A DNA stretch of 64,000 nucleotides from Thozetella sp. PMI_491 (taxonomy: Eukaryota > Ascomycota > Sordariomycetes > Chaetosphaeriales > Chaetosphaeriaceae): positions 295,534 to 359,533 of the forward strand of contig MU270044.1 of assembly GCA_021432635.1 (NCBI GenBank), read 5' to 3'. Position numbers and translations under genes: made by a program. Positions 1 to 11,025 of the stretch are shown piece by piece. The notes under the pieces were generated by a model that ran no database searches, was not told where the DNA came from, and saw nothing but the letters and a program-made list of their open reading frames with translations. How positions within the stretch are numbered: the first letter of the stretch is position 1; the number at the start of each line of letters is the position of its first letter.

Positions 1-1117
1 GAAATTATTCACGCCCATGCGCAGCTGGCGGCTGTCGTAAAATCCAAGCCAAAGCCGGTTCCGATACCCAAGCCGACAAGTCGCCCGCCTGCAAAGCCTA
101 CCACCCCCAAGCCTGTTCCTGGTTCAAAGCCCCCTGCGAAGCCTCCCACCACGAAGCCTCCCACCACGAAGCCTCCCACCACGAAGCCTCCCACCACGAA
201 GCCTCCCACCACGAAGCCTCCCACCACGAAGCCTCCCACTACGAATTCTCCCAAGTCGACCAACCCAGCGCAGAGCTCGCAGTCGGCGCAGGCTAATTTT
301 GACCATGCGTTCTACGCCTGGAAGAAGACATGGTACAGGAAGCCCGCTTTTGGTTCCTCGGAGTAAGGTTTCGTCCAGACCCCAAATTTCGGTGTTTCTT
401 GTTCTAATTAGAGCTACAGCGAGGACGGCTTCACCCAAACCTCGCAGTTCGAGCAGCTAATCAAGCTTGGCCCGTCGGCCATACCGATGCTTGTTGCCAA
501 ACTCACTGCGGTGGAGAACACATACGCTGTTGTAGCTTGTAGGTATCTATGAGCGCCTGCCCACCACGCAACGACTTGTTGACCGTCCAATCCAAACAGA
601 CAAGTTTCTTGACAAGAAGACCAACCTCAAGGGTGGCTCATTGAGGGCACAGCGAGATGAGATTCTAAAGCTCAATGCCAAACGCACCAAGACGCTCGCC
701 GCCAATGTACAGAACCTCGCCATCGTGCGCGACCAAGCCCTGTTCAGTCTCCCCAGCCTCCCAGGCGCTCTAACCGCCGCTGCCAAGCTCACGGCCAACC
801 CGCTGTTCCGCGAGATCGTCAAGGAGGGCGGCCACGCGGTCGTGCATATCCTTGAGGACTATGTCAAGACGGGCACGCATGGCAAGGCTATCTGGGAGGA
901 GGCGCTGTTGGAGATTTATAAGATCGAGAAGGAAAACGGCAATGTCCCGCAGGAGGTCCAGGAGTTCGAGCAGTGGCTAGCTACCTATACCGGAGATCCG
1001 GTGCAGAACGATGATGGGACAGAGGTGCAACCTGCTGGTTCTGAGGGCACTGAAGCTCCTCCGGCCTCTGAGAACACAGAAGCCCCCGCGGAAGATACTG
1101 ATGCCCCCGCGGCCTAG
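1..1117 (+). CDS. Pro/Thr-repeat protein, 5' truncated
   Basis: Partial gene entering from the left edge; function not recognised. The first exon (1-362, frame 1) encodes a Lys/Pro-rich stretch, then seven PTTKP pentapeptides. An intron at 363-413 (GTAAGG...TAG-AG) joins it to a globular segment containing SYSEDGFTQTSQFEQLIKLG. Around 541 the frame shifts by one base: the continuation VYERLPTTQRLVD is in another frame, with no convincing intron, so either an unusual splice or a 1-bp indel sits there. The last exon, open to the TAG at 1115-1117, holds a conserved-looking helical segment (roughly 690-990) and an acidic Pro/Ala/Thr tail. The basic Pro/Thr repeats suggest a flexible linker; a wall-associated role would be guesswork. 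Confidence 0.6.
139..243 (+). repeat. 15-bp tandem repeat, 7 units, coding
   Basis: Seven head-to-tail copies of a 15-bp unit (AAGCCTCCCACCACG). Six are identical and the last has one C-to-T change. Each unit encodes one Lys-Pro-Pro-Thr-Thr pentapeptide. The near-perfect identity suggests recent expansion, so copy number may vary between strains. Confidence 0.9.
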
Positions 1118-1860
1118 TGCCCGGCGGAGATTAGATTTGGGGATGTTTTCGAAAGCTCGAGTTTGATTTAGGTGGGTTTCTATGTTTCTTTAATCGCTCA
1201 TCTTTGCCTTTCGTGTTTTGTGGCAATTTGCTCAGAGCACTTTCCTTCTGTTTGTCGAGGTTGTTTCTTGTTAGATCGCTTACCCGAGTAAGGGCCTCCC
1301 AAAGCAATTCGGAAGCCTTTTCGGAGACCTAGGACGCTCATTATATTAGCCCCATATAGATTGACAGTTAAATTTGACTCGTGATTTTACTACCCTCTTA
1401 TTCACAGACTTTTCGGCGCTTAGCAGCTACGAATGAATATCTTAGTAAAGCTTTTCGAATGGAACGGCTATGGAATTCGTAGCAGCTGGGTTGAGTGTAG
1501 ATATTGGGATGCAGGTGATTCACAGCTGCTTAATTATCTACACCCCATCAATCTTCTTACTATATGATTTACCGGATCTATTGGTTCTACCTAAAGAATT
1601 AGGTATAAATACCGGCTATATACGCTAATATATTTATTTACTTGTGTTGTAACTACTTTACTACTAAATTAGCTACCTTTGTGAGCTATATGTTGTTAGT
1701 TGATTATTCACTAAGCGTTTAGCCGCCCCTATATCATACCAGCAACTATCTCAGATGTAACTATAATAATTAATAGTAGGCGTCGCTTAGCTAGCAACAT
1801 CGAAATGTAGGTTTGTGGAATAGTGTCTTTCAACTCGCAACGGGGTATTCATGTCTCCTT
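1118..1860. other. AT-rich spacer, no gene seen
   Basis: AT-rich intergenic DNA with many short stop-rich stretches. I see no coding frame, RNA gene or clear repeat. The two flanking genes are convergent, so this holds both 3' ends. Confidence 0.5.
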
Positions 1861-3132
1861 CTATATTGTCCCATTATCCTTCTGTCCAATAACGGTAATA
1901 GCTCGCTCTAAGAGAGTGGTATGCAGCCTCGGTAAGAACGTTAGGAGGAGGCGCAACTCCATCTCGGAAGTCTCGTCAGAGATAAATGGAGTGTCCAGAA
2001 TCCTGGACAGGGCGAAATAGGTTCCCATGAGCAAGAGAGCCGTCGGTTCACAGCTCGCGACGGACTTGGCAAAGGTTGCAGGCGCGTGTACAAGGAACTC
2101 GCTGTGCAGGAGTCGCACTGGCTTGTGATACAACATACTCAAGAACCCCACAACATATCGGTAGGCGGCTGTAGTTTGGTATGGGGTGCTTATTCGCGGA
2201 AGATAGCGGAGGAGAAAGCTGAAGACATGGTTGCTGTCCGAGGAGTCTAAAAGAGCTCCGATAAATTGCTTATCGACAGACCTGCCTGCTAGGTCGGATG
2301 TGTACTGACTCCTGGGAATAGAGACAGTCGTAACTTTTAACAGGCTCCGTACTCCGCGCCAGCATCGAAGCCAGTCCACAATGCCGGCGAGGCTACTACG
2401 CTCCCGAGGAACGACCCTCCGATATAGGATTGTTTGACACGCAATTAGGTTAGCTGTTGTATACAGCGCGTGAAAGTTGGAATCGTCAACGCCGGATTTG
2501 ATCTTCGATAGCTGGCCGGCAATTGATCGGCCCGTGTAGGCGTGGACGGTAGCCAGTAGGCTAGGTTCTGGCGATTGCATCGCCGCTTGGATTGTTGCAC
2601 CGAGGCCAATAATGATGTACATCAGCCAAGGGTTTTCGAAGCCCATCGACACGGCGTTCTTGTAAAATCCCTCCGGTACCCAGTACTCAAAAACATCCGA
2701 TTCGTCGACACGGCGAGAGTAAGAATAGAAGCAGCGTTGCTCCATCATTCGTTTGTCTGCTTCCAGATTTTGGCCTCGGTACAGAGGCCAGTCCATAGAA
2801 GCGGGTACTGTTATCGACGACATGATATTTTGAGACAAGTCAGAAGGTGGAGTGGCGATGCTTGGCGCAGCTGCTCTCCTGGTGCTATGCTGGGGGCGGG
2901 TCGATATTGGGGCGGAATTGACGCAATCGTTGTTGCGCTGGGCCATCTGGCGAGGTTGTTGACGATATAAGCCCTGTCGTTGCCATGAGATATCGGCGCT
3001 CTCCATGCTGTGATATGGTGGTTGGCTGTTTGTTTGAGCCTTTGACGCGCTTCTGGTTTCGTAATTTTCCACCACCTGGGCTAGCGGTTGGCCACTTAAA
3101 GTAGCAGCTCCTTCAGGCGTCGAGAACTGCAT
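1861..3132 (-). CDS. Fungal transcription-factor-like protein without zinc cluster
   Basis: Single-exon 423-aa protein. Residues 1-110 are polar and low-complexity (Gln, Ser, Pro, Arg). From about residue 150 the sequence resembles the C-terminal half of Zn2Cys6 regulators of the UPC2-like/fungal_trans_2 type: a helix-rich stretch with FENPWLMYIIIGLGATI, then HALYTTANLIACQ and WLRCWRGVRSLL, which correspond to the conserved HAL..A..L and W..LRG..LL features of that family. No C-x2-C-x6-C zinc cluster is present in the protein or in about 350 bp upstream on the same strand. It may be a regulator that lost its DNA-binding part, a partner that binds through another protein, or a gene with a missed distant 5' exon. 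Family assignment is by pattern only. Confidence 0.6.
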   Translation of the reverse strand: MQFSTPEGAATLSGQPLAQVVENYETRSASKAQTNSQPPYHSMESADISWQRQGLYRQQPRQMAQRNNDCVNSAPISTRPQHSTRRAAAPSIATPPSDLSQNIMSSITVPASMDWPLYRGQNLEADKRMMEQRCFYSYSRRVDESDVFEYWVPEGFYKNAVSMGFENPWLMYIIIGLGATIQAAMQSPEPSLLATVHAYTGRSIAGQLSKIKSGVDDSNFHALYTTANLIACQTILYRRVVPRERSSLAGIVDWLRCWRGVRSLLKVTTVSIPRSQYTSDLAGRSVDKQFIGALLDSSDSNHVFSFLLRYLPRISTPYQTTAAYRYVVGFLSMLYHKPVRLLHSEFLVHAPATFAKSVASCEPTALLLMGTYFALSRILDTPFISDETSEMELRLLLTFLPRLHTTLLERAITVIGQKDNGTI

Positions 3133-3479
3133 CGAGGTATCACTAGAGCTAAATTGAAATTGAAGCCCCTCTTCAGTCGGTTACTATATATTTGGGATAA
3201 GACGGCGCTTTTCCTTCGTCATAGCGGTGCCTGGCAAAAGCGACGCAGCAGAGCGGCTGGAGCGGCTGGTGCGGGCAGAGGTGTGACAGAGCGGGGCTAA
3301 ACTTCTTCTAAGCCACATTGTGGCGGTGCAAGGATTTCCGCCCAAGGATTTCAGCCACTCCGGAGTGGGGAGTACGGAGTAGAGGTGTGGCATTTCCGCG
3401 TGCGGGCACAGATAATTAGTAGGTAACTAAGTTGGCTAAGTATAGTTAATAGTTTTTAAACCTTTTATTAACTAGATTT
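3133..3479. other. Spacer, no gene seen
   Basis: Short intergenic stretch upstream of the minus-strand regulator-like gene. The minus strand was read for a missing zinc-cluster exon and none was found. Nothing else is recognised. Confidence 0.4.
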
Positions 3480-4283
3480 TTGTTCAATGTCCTCATTGCC
3501 CTTCTGAAAAGCTGTCTTGCAGACAATCCGCCCAGATGGGCCATTGACATTGCTTGTGGTAAGGACCTCAAATTCCATCATCTTCGGCGTGTTGTTCAAC
3601 GCTTTCATGACATTGCGTTGTTTACCTACCCGGCTGAGCTCAACACTAATGCTACGTAGTGGATGGAGAGGATGGGTTGCCAATACTAAGTGCGATTCGT
3701 GGTGCCTTCAAAGAGGGTATAAAGCTCGCTCGAGTAGCTGCCGACGTCATGACGAACTCCAAAGACGACCCAGCGGTCGATGCAATGTGCAAGTTGGTGC
3801 TGGGCACAAATGGCTATGACGACAGTTACAACAAAGCGAAAGGTATGACACTACATTCTTCAAGTATGTATGGCTCGGCTCTAACTTTATCTCCTCAAGG
3901 GATATTTGAAGTGATTGGCTCGATGTCTGACACGCCAACTGTAGAATGTTTGGGAGGGGCCTATTGGCAAAACAGTCGCGGCTCTAGAGACATAGTAAGA
4001 AGCAAACATCCTTTTCCTTTCCGGGCAAAGACATCGATAAAGTAGAAAGTGGGATTTAACATACGATCAGGAGATTTACTGTGACACCCTGAGCAGGTTC
4101 GATCTCTCGGAATATCCAAAGAAAATTGGGGACAGAACTACGCCACAGGTAAACAGGCAAAAGTTTAACGGAATTGACCTCACAATTTACAACTACCTCA
4201 AGAAATGTTCAGACATCAACGAAAAACTTGCAAAAGGCGTTAACAATATAAGAGGAATAACAACAAATTGCGAAGAACTTTGA
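3480..4283 (+). pseudogene. Decayed secreted-type protein gene, frameshifted
   Basis: A coding signal is spread over frames. Frame 3 from about 3480 reads ACGKDLKF...DIALFTYPAELNTNAT, then meets a TAG at 3657-3659. One base later the protein continues in frame 2 as VDGEDGLPILSAIRGAFKEG. Two good introns follow: 3843-3899 and 3995-4049. The last exon contains YDQEIYCDTLSRFDLSEY and stops at 4283. No start codon or signal peptide is left at the 5' end. The simplest reading is a gene with a lost N-terminus and a 1-bp deletion near 3657. The Cys pairs and N-glycosylation-like sites suggest a secreted protein, but I do not recognise the family. Confidence 0.5.
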
Positions 4284-4325
4284 AAAGGTACTTCACATGG
4301 TTAACGAGCGTGGCTGATGAAGGTA

Positions 4326-5431
4326 CTAGCCTTCTACTCGACTATACAAAAATTCCGCCAATGGATCGTTATGAAATGTGATTCTGCCATTATCATTTGA
4401 AGCGGTCCAGTAAATACCCCTTTCTGGGTCGGCCCTCACAGCGTGCCATAGATCTTCTTCGACTTGTTCCCCGAAAAGGATTTGTCGTTTGCGCCTTGAA
4501 ATGGAGAGTTCAGTTGTTGGCGATGTACGAAGAAAATGCCTACTGGGCTCTTCCATCTCTGCCGGCAAACATGGCAACGTGAGATAAACCCTAGGGGCCA
4601 ATTCTTCAGAGAGAAATGATGGCATGAGTTGCCTCTCGTGGAGATTGGCCCATTCATACGTCGCGTCGTTATGATCGACCCAGATATGTATTGCATGTCG
4701 ATCGCGCAACTGAAGAACCGTTGACCATAGATCTACCCAGAGATGAGCTCTGGGAAACCAGTCGTCTTCATCGTCTTACTCTTTTTCATTTCCTGCTTCT
4801 AGGAGCGTATCCGTGCCTTCTATTCCCATGGCATTTTGGGCAGCTTGGTAAAATTCTGGGGGCAAGAAGAAAGTAAACCTCAGGGTATGGACAGGATATA
4901 GAACGTTTAGGCTCGATCGCAAGAATATGTTGGCTGTCTCGAGGTCGGAGATATGGAGAGTGGTAGACCTAGAGATACAGCTTCTACACTCGTAGAAGCT
5001 CCACATCAGCGTCAGTATCTCACAGTATAACATTCTCGGAACAGGGGAACTGACATTTGCTCGCAAGTTTGGAATATAGGCCAGAATGGATAGCGAAGGC
5101 TAGAGCAAGGCCTCAAGCTCCCCTGCTCGAGGGAGTCTAGCATGTATGCTTCGCATTTCCAGTGCGGGCCCCATTGAGACATCGCCCTGCCAGCGCAAGC
5201 TGAATAGCCGCTGTCCGCACCCTCTAGCTCTCGCGTGCTCTCGGGGTCATCGTCCGATCCCGCACACACCGATAATTGGAATTTTCCATCGCGACGAGAG
5301 AGATGCAGCTCTGTCCTCTGTATTCCTAGGACTAAAATATAGATGGCGTTACGCAGCTCTAGTGGAAGTGTAAAAAATAGCGACTGAGAATGGTTTCGTG
5401 AGATATCTGATGCTGCGGCGGAAGATAGCAT
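4326..5431 (-). pseudogene. DUF7730-type (F-box-like) protein gene, disrupted
   Basis: Three minus-strand blocks make one recognisable fungal protein. 5012-5431 has the N-terminal LPLELRNAIYILVLG motif and a TCEQM segment matching the family's TCRQI. 4776-5066 supplies STTLHISDLETANIFLRS and TLRFTFFLPP. 4326-4709 supplies the C-terminal part beginning RDRHAIHIWVDH. Blocks two and three are in the same frame, separated by an in-frame TAA at 4776-4778; the sequence between (DDWFPRAHLWVDLWSTVL) is clearly coding. Blocks one and two overlap in different frames, and no GT-AG pair restores the frame. One nonsense codon plus one frame change indicates a pseudogene. Intact relatives are cytoplasmic or nuclear proteins of unknown role. 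Confidence 0.6.
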
Positions 5432-6948
5432 TGTGCATTGTAGAAAAGGACGAGGTGGTTTCAGAAACAGAAAGAGTGCATGCGAAACAAGGCAGAGGAC
5501 AGACTATATAGAAATGCCAGCGAGGAGGGCAGTGGGGGCTGAGTGGTAAATTTAAGCTCCGGCAACCGTAGCACAGCCGTAGTACCAAACCAACCGCTCC
5601 ATTATAACCACAAAAAATTCTAAGCAGCATTCCAGCCCCCACTCAGAGACAAGGCCTCCGTAGCCAAGGACAGGGCCTCCCCACCCCACTGGCCATCTAC
5701 CTGCATGCTCCTACGTGGACCTGTCAAGGGTCCTTTTTGTTAGGATTAATAATAAGCAATCGGTTCTACGCGAAGCTGTCTTTTGTATTCGTGGGATATT
5801 TGGGTCTGGCGGTTGTCTACGTCGATCTTAAACATACATAACAACTTGTTTTCCAGATTTTTCTTTCGTAGTTTTACTCGATATAGACATCTCTTCTAGT
5901 TGCGTTTCAATCGTTGATTATTGCCTTAGAAAGGGCTTGTCGAGAGGTATATTTACCTTTAGGTGGAAGGTAGTCGGCTGGGAATGAGGCTATATTGAGC
6001 AGGGTAGAGTAGAGGAGAATGGGTTAGAGGCAGATTTGAACGCGATGCGTTGAAGATGCGGTTTATCTCATCCCTTCTTTGAAGTGGGGAGGAGGGGGTG
6101 TTCAAATCTAGCCATAAGCCATTCTTTTTATAAAATTTTAGACTTTTGATTAGTTGATCCACGATTTTTACGACCAAATATTCACTGAGCCATGTCGCCG
6201 TATAAATATAATACCATATGAAGGAGTTAAAGTGGTAGATATCCTCGTTCCTCGCCTCCTCCATATGGGATCTCAGGTTTAGGTCCCAGGCTTACCTAAT
6301 CGCGGCACAGAATAAAGAGGCGGGAGCCACCTCCCTATTGATCCCTCAAAGGTGATTTGAATATTTGTATCGCTTAGCTCTTGGGTTCCAAGCGAACAAA
6401 CATGCACAGAACAAGCGAGGCAGCCACGGCACCTTGGGTGATTTGAGGCCAACAAAGCTGAGCAAAAATTGAAAGAGACAAAATCTTCGGCAAAAGTGAC
6501 GTGGGACAGATGTTATGAGCATTGGTGATCCTTATATAAAGGTCGAACGGTTGCCAGCCAAGACACCCTTAGTTCAACCAAGCGACACTTCTACGGGCCT
6601 CTGTCAACTATCTATTCAAAACGAGATTTTCCAAAAATTTCTGCGGCGGCCTTCCCCCATCCCTCTTTTCGCCGGTTTTGCCACTGCGGCCCAGTGCACT
6701 AGGCGAGATCAGATCTTCCCCTGGGCAGACACCGGCGTCCAGATGATGTGGAAGCTACGAGAATGGGCTTGTATATATGTCTGGTCCTGGGAGGCGACGA
6801 TTGTCCCAGATAAGCCGTGGTGCGTCTCAAATGGTCCATGATACGATGACTGGTGTTATTACCACAACCATCCGACCCAGCAAGCATGCTGAGTAAGTCG
6901 GTTCTTCTGATATAAGCTTCTCACAGAAGGTTAAGTTGGATACTATAG
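5432..6948. other. 1.5-kb spacer, no supported gene
   Basis: Mixed-composition DNA upstream of the minus-strand DUF7730-type relic and the unresolved gene at 7 kb. It contains only short open frames without family resemblance. Missing 5' exons of the 6949-7260 gene may lie in about 6500-6895, ending at the possible GTAAGT donor near 6892. Confidence 0.4.
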
Positions 6949-7260
6949 GACGTTCTCGAACAGATCATCAGACAGTGCATGCGGTCGGAGTGGTTCTCCG
7001 GAGACCCCATTCCGCACACTTGGAATGGCGGGTACTGGAACTACGATGCCCAATACGCGGAGGGATGGTTTTACTCCCTAGCACCGAACTCGAAGCGCGA
7101 ATTCCACGAAATGAAAAACGCCATCACGAAGCTGGACGGAGGAGTTGTGACCTCGAACCGCACTATCCACATAAGTTTTGACGAACAGGGGAATATTACC
7201 GGGATATTGCACGACAATCAGCTGCAGCGGGACGGCAGTGTGAGGAACTTTGGTGTCTGA
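6949..7260 (+). CDS. C-terminal exon of an uncharacterised protein
   Basis: An open exon beginning after a TATAG acceptor at 6948 and ending with TGA. It encodes about 103 aa with natural composition, including HTWNGGYWNYDAQYAEGWF and two N-x-S/T sequons. The first part is rich in Trp, Tyr and Gly, as in secreted or carbohydrate-active proteins, but I recognise no family. The upstream exon is not settled: the obvious GTAAGT donor near 6892 leaves the wrong phase, so either the gene is broken or the 5' exons are elsewhere. A Met at 6979 could serve as an internal start, giving 93 aa. Confidence 0.35.
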   Translation, partial: DVLEQIIRQCMRSEWFSGDPIPHTWNGGYWNYDAQYAEGWFYSLAPNSKREFHEMKNAITKLDGGVVTSNRTIHISFDEQGNITGILHDNQLQRDGSVRNFGV

Positions 7261-7532
7261 TCATACCAGGGGGGTATAGTCCGTATCTTTACTATAGCAG
7301 TGTGGCGACAGTGCTTTTGTATAGACATACAATTTAGTTTACCCCGAGAGGTTTCACTTTTCCCTCAAAAGGCTGTCTCTAAAATTTAAACTCCATATCA
7401 CATTATCCTGACATATTAAGACGGTATCGCCTCTTGTCCCATATTTCGAGAATGCTGAGCGCATATTTTCACCCCCTCTAATATAATTGCTACAATATCT
7501 CGGGGGTCGCTGTTTGCGCTAAGACCGCTGCG

Positions 7533-8017
7533 CTAAAAATGATCGTATATCCATCTCATATTGGGTTTAATAATGAAGCCATATGTTGGGATGACAAAGA
7601 AGGCTTTGGTGCTACGAAATTTGTTCGTTTCTGAAACCGTAGAGATCAATAGATCTTCTTGCTCGCTTTTTGTCGTAGATGAGAGAGAGAACACGCCTAG
7701 TCTTAGAAGGGCATTTAGAGTCGCATGATCGGCGTTGTCGGCTACTTTCTTAAGCAGCATATAATTGGCCGAGAGCCGAAATCTCTCCTGTATGCAGTCG
7801 GCTTCATCTCCTTCAGTCGCATTTCTTCTCCGCAGTGGCAAGGTGTGGATCCAAATGGCGAAGCAAACAGGGCTCTAGCGACTTGTGTGTTGCCGTGGCC
7901 CAAAGCGACGAACAGGGGGAGCCGGCACCTGCCTCCTTCGAGACCGAGATGGGCTGGCGTTGCAGGACATATCTCAACTAGGTAGACGGCGTTGATTTCA
8001 GAGAGGATATAGAGCAA
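7533..8017 (-). pseudogene. Possible ankyrin-repeat gene relic
   Basis: Two overlapping minus-strand frames carry ankyrin-like stretches: LPLFVALGHGNTQVARALFA in 7742-8017 resembles the TPLHLAA..GH..VV..LL repeat, and LLKKVADNADHATLNALLRL in 7533-7841 resembles the end of such a protein. The frames do not join through a clear intron and no complete repeat array remains. I read this as a fragment of a degraded ankyrin gene, with low confidence. Confidence 0.3.
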
Positions 8018-8801
8018 ATGGACATCCAGCCTCCCGGATTGTCTAAGCTGTCTGGTCCTTTGGAGGAATTGGCGGTAGGGGTGCCTGGGAAGTAATCGTA
8101 CTACATAGCAGTTGTAGACAAGCTTCGGACGTAGGGCACCGCAATTGCAGACTAGAATGATCGACTTCGTTAGTGGACTCAGGTGTTAGATAAGAATATC
8201 TAGCTGCACCTCTTGCTGCAGGATTGATTGCATGAGCCTGAAATAGCTTAGCGCTATTCCTGTGGTGCGGTACCGGCAGTTAATACTTGCCCCTGAACCA
8301 AGCTATATTTGCATTTGCCGCGTCTGGGAACAACCTGCTTTTAGAGCTTGTCTACTTCTAAGAGTAAATCCAGATATTTTTAGAGATTCTATTGGCACGT
8401 AACTAAGCGGCACAGCAACCCGCCAGGGGGCTTTATACGGGAGCATCCGCTACCCCCAGGAAGGACCCGCTGCCGGCCCCCATATTATAATAGTACACTC
8501 TTTTAGGCTCGTTGCTATTGGGGGTGGCATCAAGCAGAGCACTATACTGGCCGCCACTCGACTAGTCTGCAGCACTCGCCGCCTTACTGCAGGACGGGCC
8601 CGAAGCTCCATGCGCCATCTGAACTTGATGCGACTTACCGACTGGGTTTTACTAGCTTCCGCAGTCGCTACCCCTGGATTTAAATATATTGCTCTGCCGT
8701 CCCTGGTGTCTTGTATTTTTTCTACCTGGGCACGATTATTCAGAGCACCCCTGGATTGAAGAAACCACAAGCCTTGCAGTTGCACCTACTGGCGCCGTAG
8801 A
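8018..8801. other. Spacer and promoter of the DUF3176 gene
   Basis: No coding frame with support. The last few hundred bases must hold the promoter of the plus-strand gene starting at 8802; I see no convincing TATA box. Confidence 0.35.
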
Positions 8802-11025
8802 ATGATGGAGAAATCTATGCTCCCCCAAGGGAGTAACGCGGAGAATACCCCAAAGGACGAGGTGATGGCCACTCTATCGCCAACCACCACGGCCACAAGT
8901 GATGGTGGCCAGGATATCGATCCTTGCAAACTTCAAAGCAAATCGAATTCTTCTTGGGGCAGCGACGCCAGTTTGCCGACAGAGAAGCCGAGCACAACTC
9001 ATCATCCTGCAACAGCGGAGACGCAAGCGACCCGTGCCTTCGCAAAAGTGCACCCCTGGAACCGATGGATGGCAGAGCTTGCCTTGTGTCTATTGAGTCT
9101 TGCTTCATTTATTAGTAAGTACCTAGTCCACTATGACATAGTCAGGCCCTTCTATGAGTTTGCATTTGCTAACTGGTCCTGCAAGCCATCATCGCTGTGC
9201 TTGACAAGTACGATGGAACTGCGATGCTTACTCTACCGTTCAACATCACTCTTAATACCTTTCTATCATTTTTAACATCCCTCACCAAGGCTGCCTTCAT
9301 GGTTCCCGTTGCCGAGGCGATAAGCCAGTGGAAATGGAATTCATACGAGCACCATCACGCGGTCCGCCCACTTATCGAGTTTGAGATCATAGAGAAGGCC
9401 AGCCGAGGAGCTCTTGGTTCCTTGTCGCTATTAAGACACTTTGAGTTAAAGTACGACGACAAGTTCCTCAAGTGATCCGCTAGTTCCGTCGTGCGCTGAT
9501 GCATTCTAGACATGCTACGACTATCGGCGCGTTTGTCACCATCTTAAGCATGGCCATCTCTCCGGTGACCCAACAAATGATTGAGTACCCTCTTCGGCAG
9601 ACCCCCGAAAGCAACGTCGTGCAGGTACCATACTCAACTAGTCTGAGAGTCCGAAGTACCTCAGAAAACTTTCCTCAGTCTCTCATTCGCTCTATCCTCA
9701 CGTCTTTATATGCCGACGCAGACACGAGCACCGAGTATGTGAAGCCGCTCTGTCCGTCCGGCAACTGCACGTTCGATGAATACCAGTCTATAGCGCTCTG
9801 CACGCAAGTGGCGGACATATCTCATCTGCTTACTGTGTCTCCAATTCGCAACTCAACTTCGGCGGACTGGACGTTTGTTGGGGACTCGACTCCAAGAACC
9901 GTCCTCAACCAGATATCCCCAAACGGATCCACAGCATGGAACGCTACCTTGCCCAACGGTATCAGCCTTGTCACACCGGCTTCGTACGCTATCGCTCGGT
10001 ACATGTCAAACACATCAGACACCCTGGCGTTCGCGGATCACTATAATGCGCAGAATTTCACCGCAGTCACCAAGTTATTTATCATCTACAGCAACGCGGG
10101 GAACGTTACCTATCCCGGCTATGCAGGCCCCGACGAAGCCAACTGGGATTTTCATGCGCTTGAGATCCTTTTTCATGTCTGTGTTAACACATACTCAACC
10201 ACTGTCTCAGCCGGCAACGCCTCGACAGAGCTCATCTCCTCGTCGTACACGCCCCTGCAAGTACCAGGAAATATGCCACTGCCCACGTCTTCCTGTGAGA
10301 CCCTTGCTTCCTTTACATGGTACTGCGCTGTAGATCGCAACGCTACCGAGACCATGTATCTTGCGGATCCTCTCGGCCCCGACTCCAGTGGCCTTGCCCG
10401 TAACTTTAGTACTACTTGGAAGACAGCGACAGAGCTAAACTCACATATGGCAGATGGAATAGGAGAACTTCTCTACTGGAACGGAGGCATTGGGCAACCT
10501 CTTTTCTACATCGGCGCTCCTGCTCTCTCGCTTCTGACCGCAGCCTACGGGAGCTCATTCAACATTACGGACCCCGCGGAACAAAAACTTCGATTAAGCA
10601 TAGTGGCAAACAATACCGCCATCTCTGTAACCAATCTGTAAGCCAAACGCTTAAGCAACACCCACATGTGCAGTATTGTGTGACTAACTAAGTTGGTTTC
10701 TTCTAGAATTCGCACACTGCCTGGGAACGAAAACCACAACGGAACATCCTGGACTATGGAGCCATTTGTGCACGTGAAATGGGGATTTGCCTCATATCTA
10801 GCCGGCCAACTCATTGTCGCTTACTTCTTCGTGGTTCTTACTATCGTAATAGCGCACAATCGGGATGCTCCCGTTGTCAAAAGCTCTGCTCTTGCTTCGA
10901 TGCTAGCTTCAAGCTCAATCATGCGCTCAGCAGTTGGCAACGTGCACGACATCGAGCGCGCCGAGAAGCAGGCGAGAAGTATAAATATGAGATATAGCAA
11001 AGGGGAGATTTTTATTTTGAGGTGA
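8802..11025 (+). CDS. DUF3176 family membrane protein
   Basis: Four exons (8802-9114, 9186-9450, 9510-10637, 10707-11025) give 674 aa. The N-terminal 80 residues are polar, followed by the first membrane segment (WMAELALCLLSLASFI). Exon 2 has the family signature: KYDGTAMLTLPFNITLNTF, then AISQWKWNSYEHHHAVRPL and ASRGALGSLSLL. Exon 3 begins with a hydrophobic segment (IGAFVTILSMAI) and SPVTQQMI, then a long domain with many N-x-S/T sequons and Cys, probably outside the cytosol. The last exon adds a strong membrane helix (LAGQLIVAYFFVVLTIVIA) and a basic tail. These are typical of fungal DUF3176 proteins, whose function is unknown. It starts at the first of two adjacent ATGs. All introns are GT-AG and phases agree. 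Confidence 0.85.

Noticed and set aside
9-438. Minus-strand frames across the Pro/Thr repeat
   Set aside because: They are the reverse reading of a 15-bp tandem repeat (Gly/Val or Arg/Gly repeats) and have no independent support.
5959-6264. 101-codon minus-strand frame
   Set aside because: Composition and position suggest chance; no family resemblance or splice partner.
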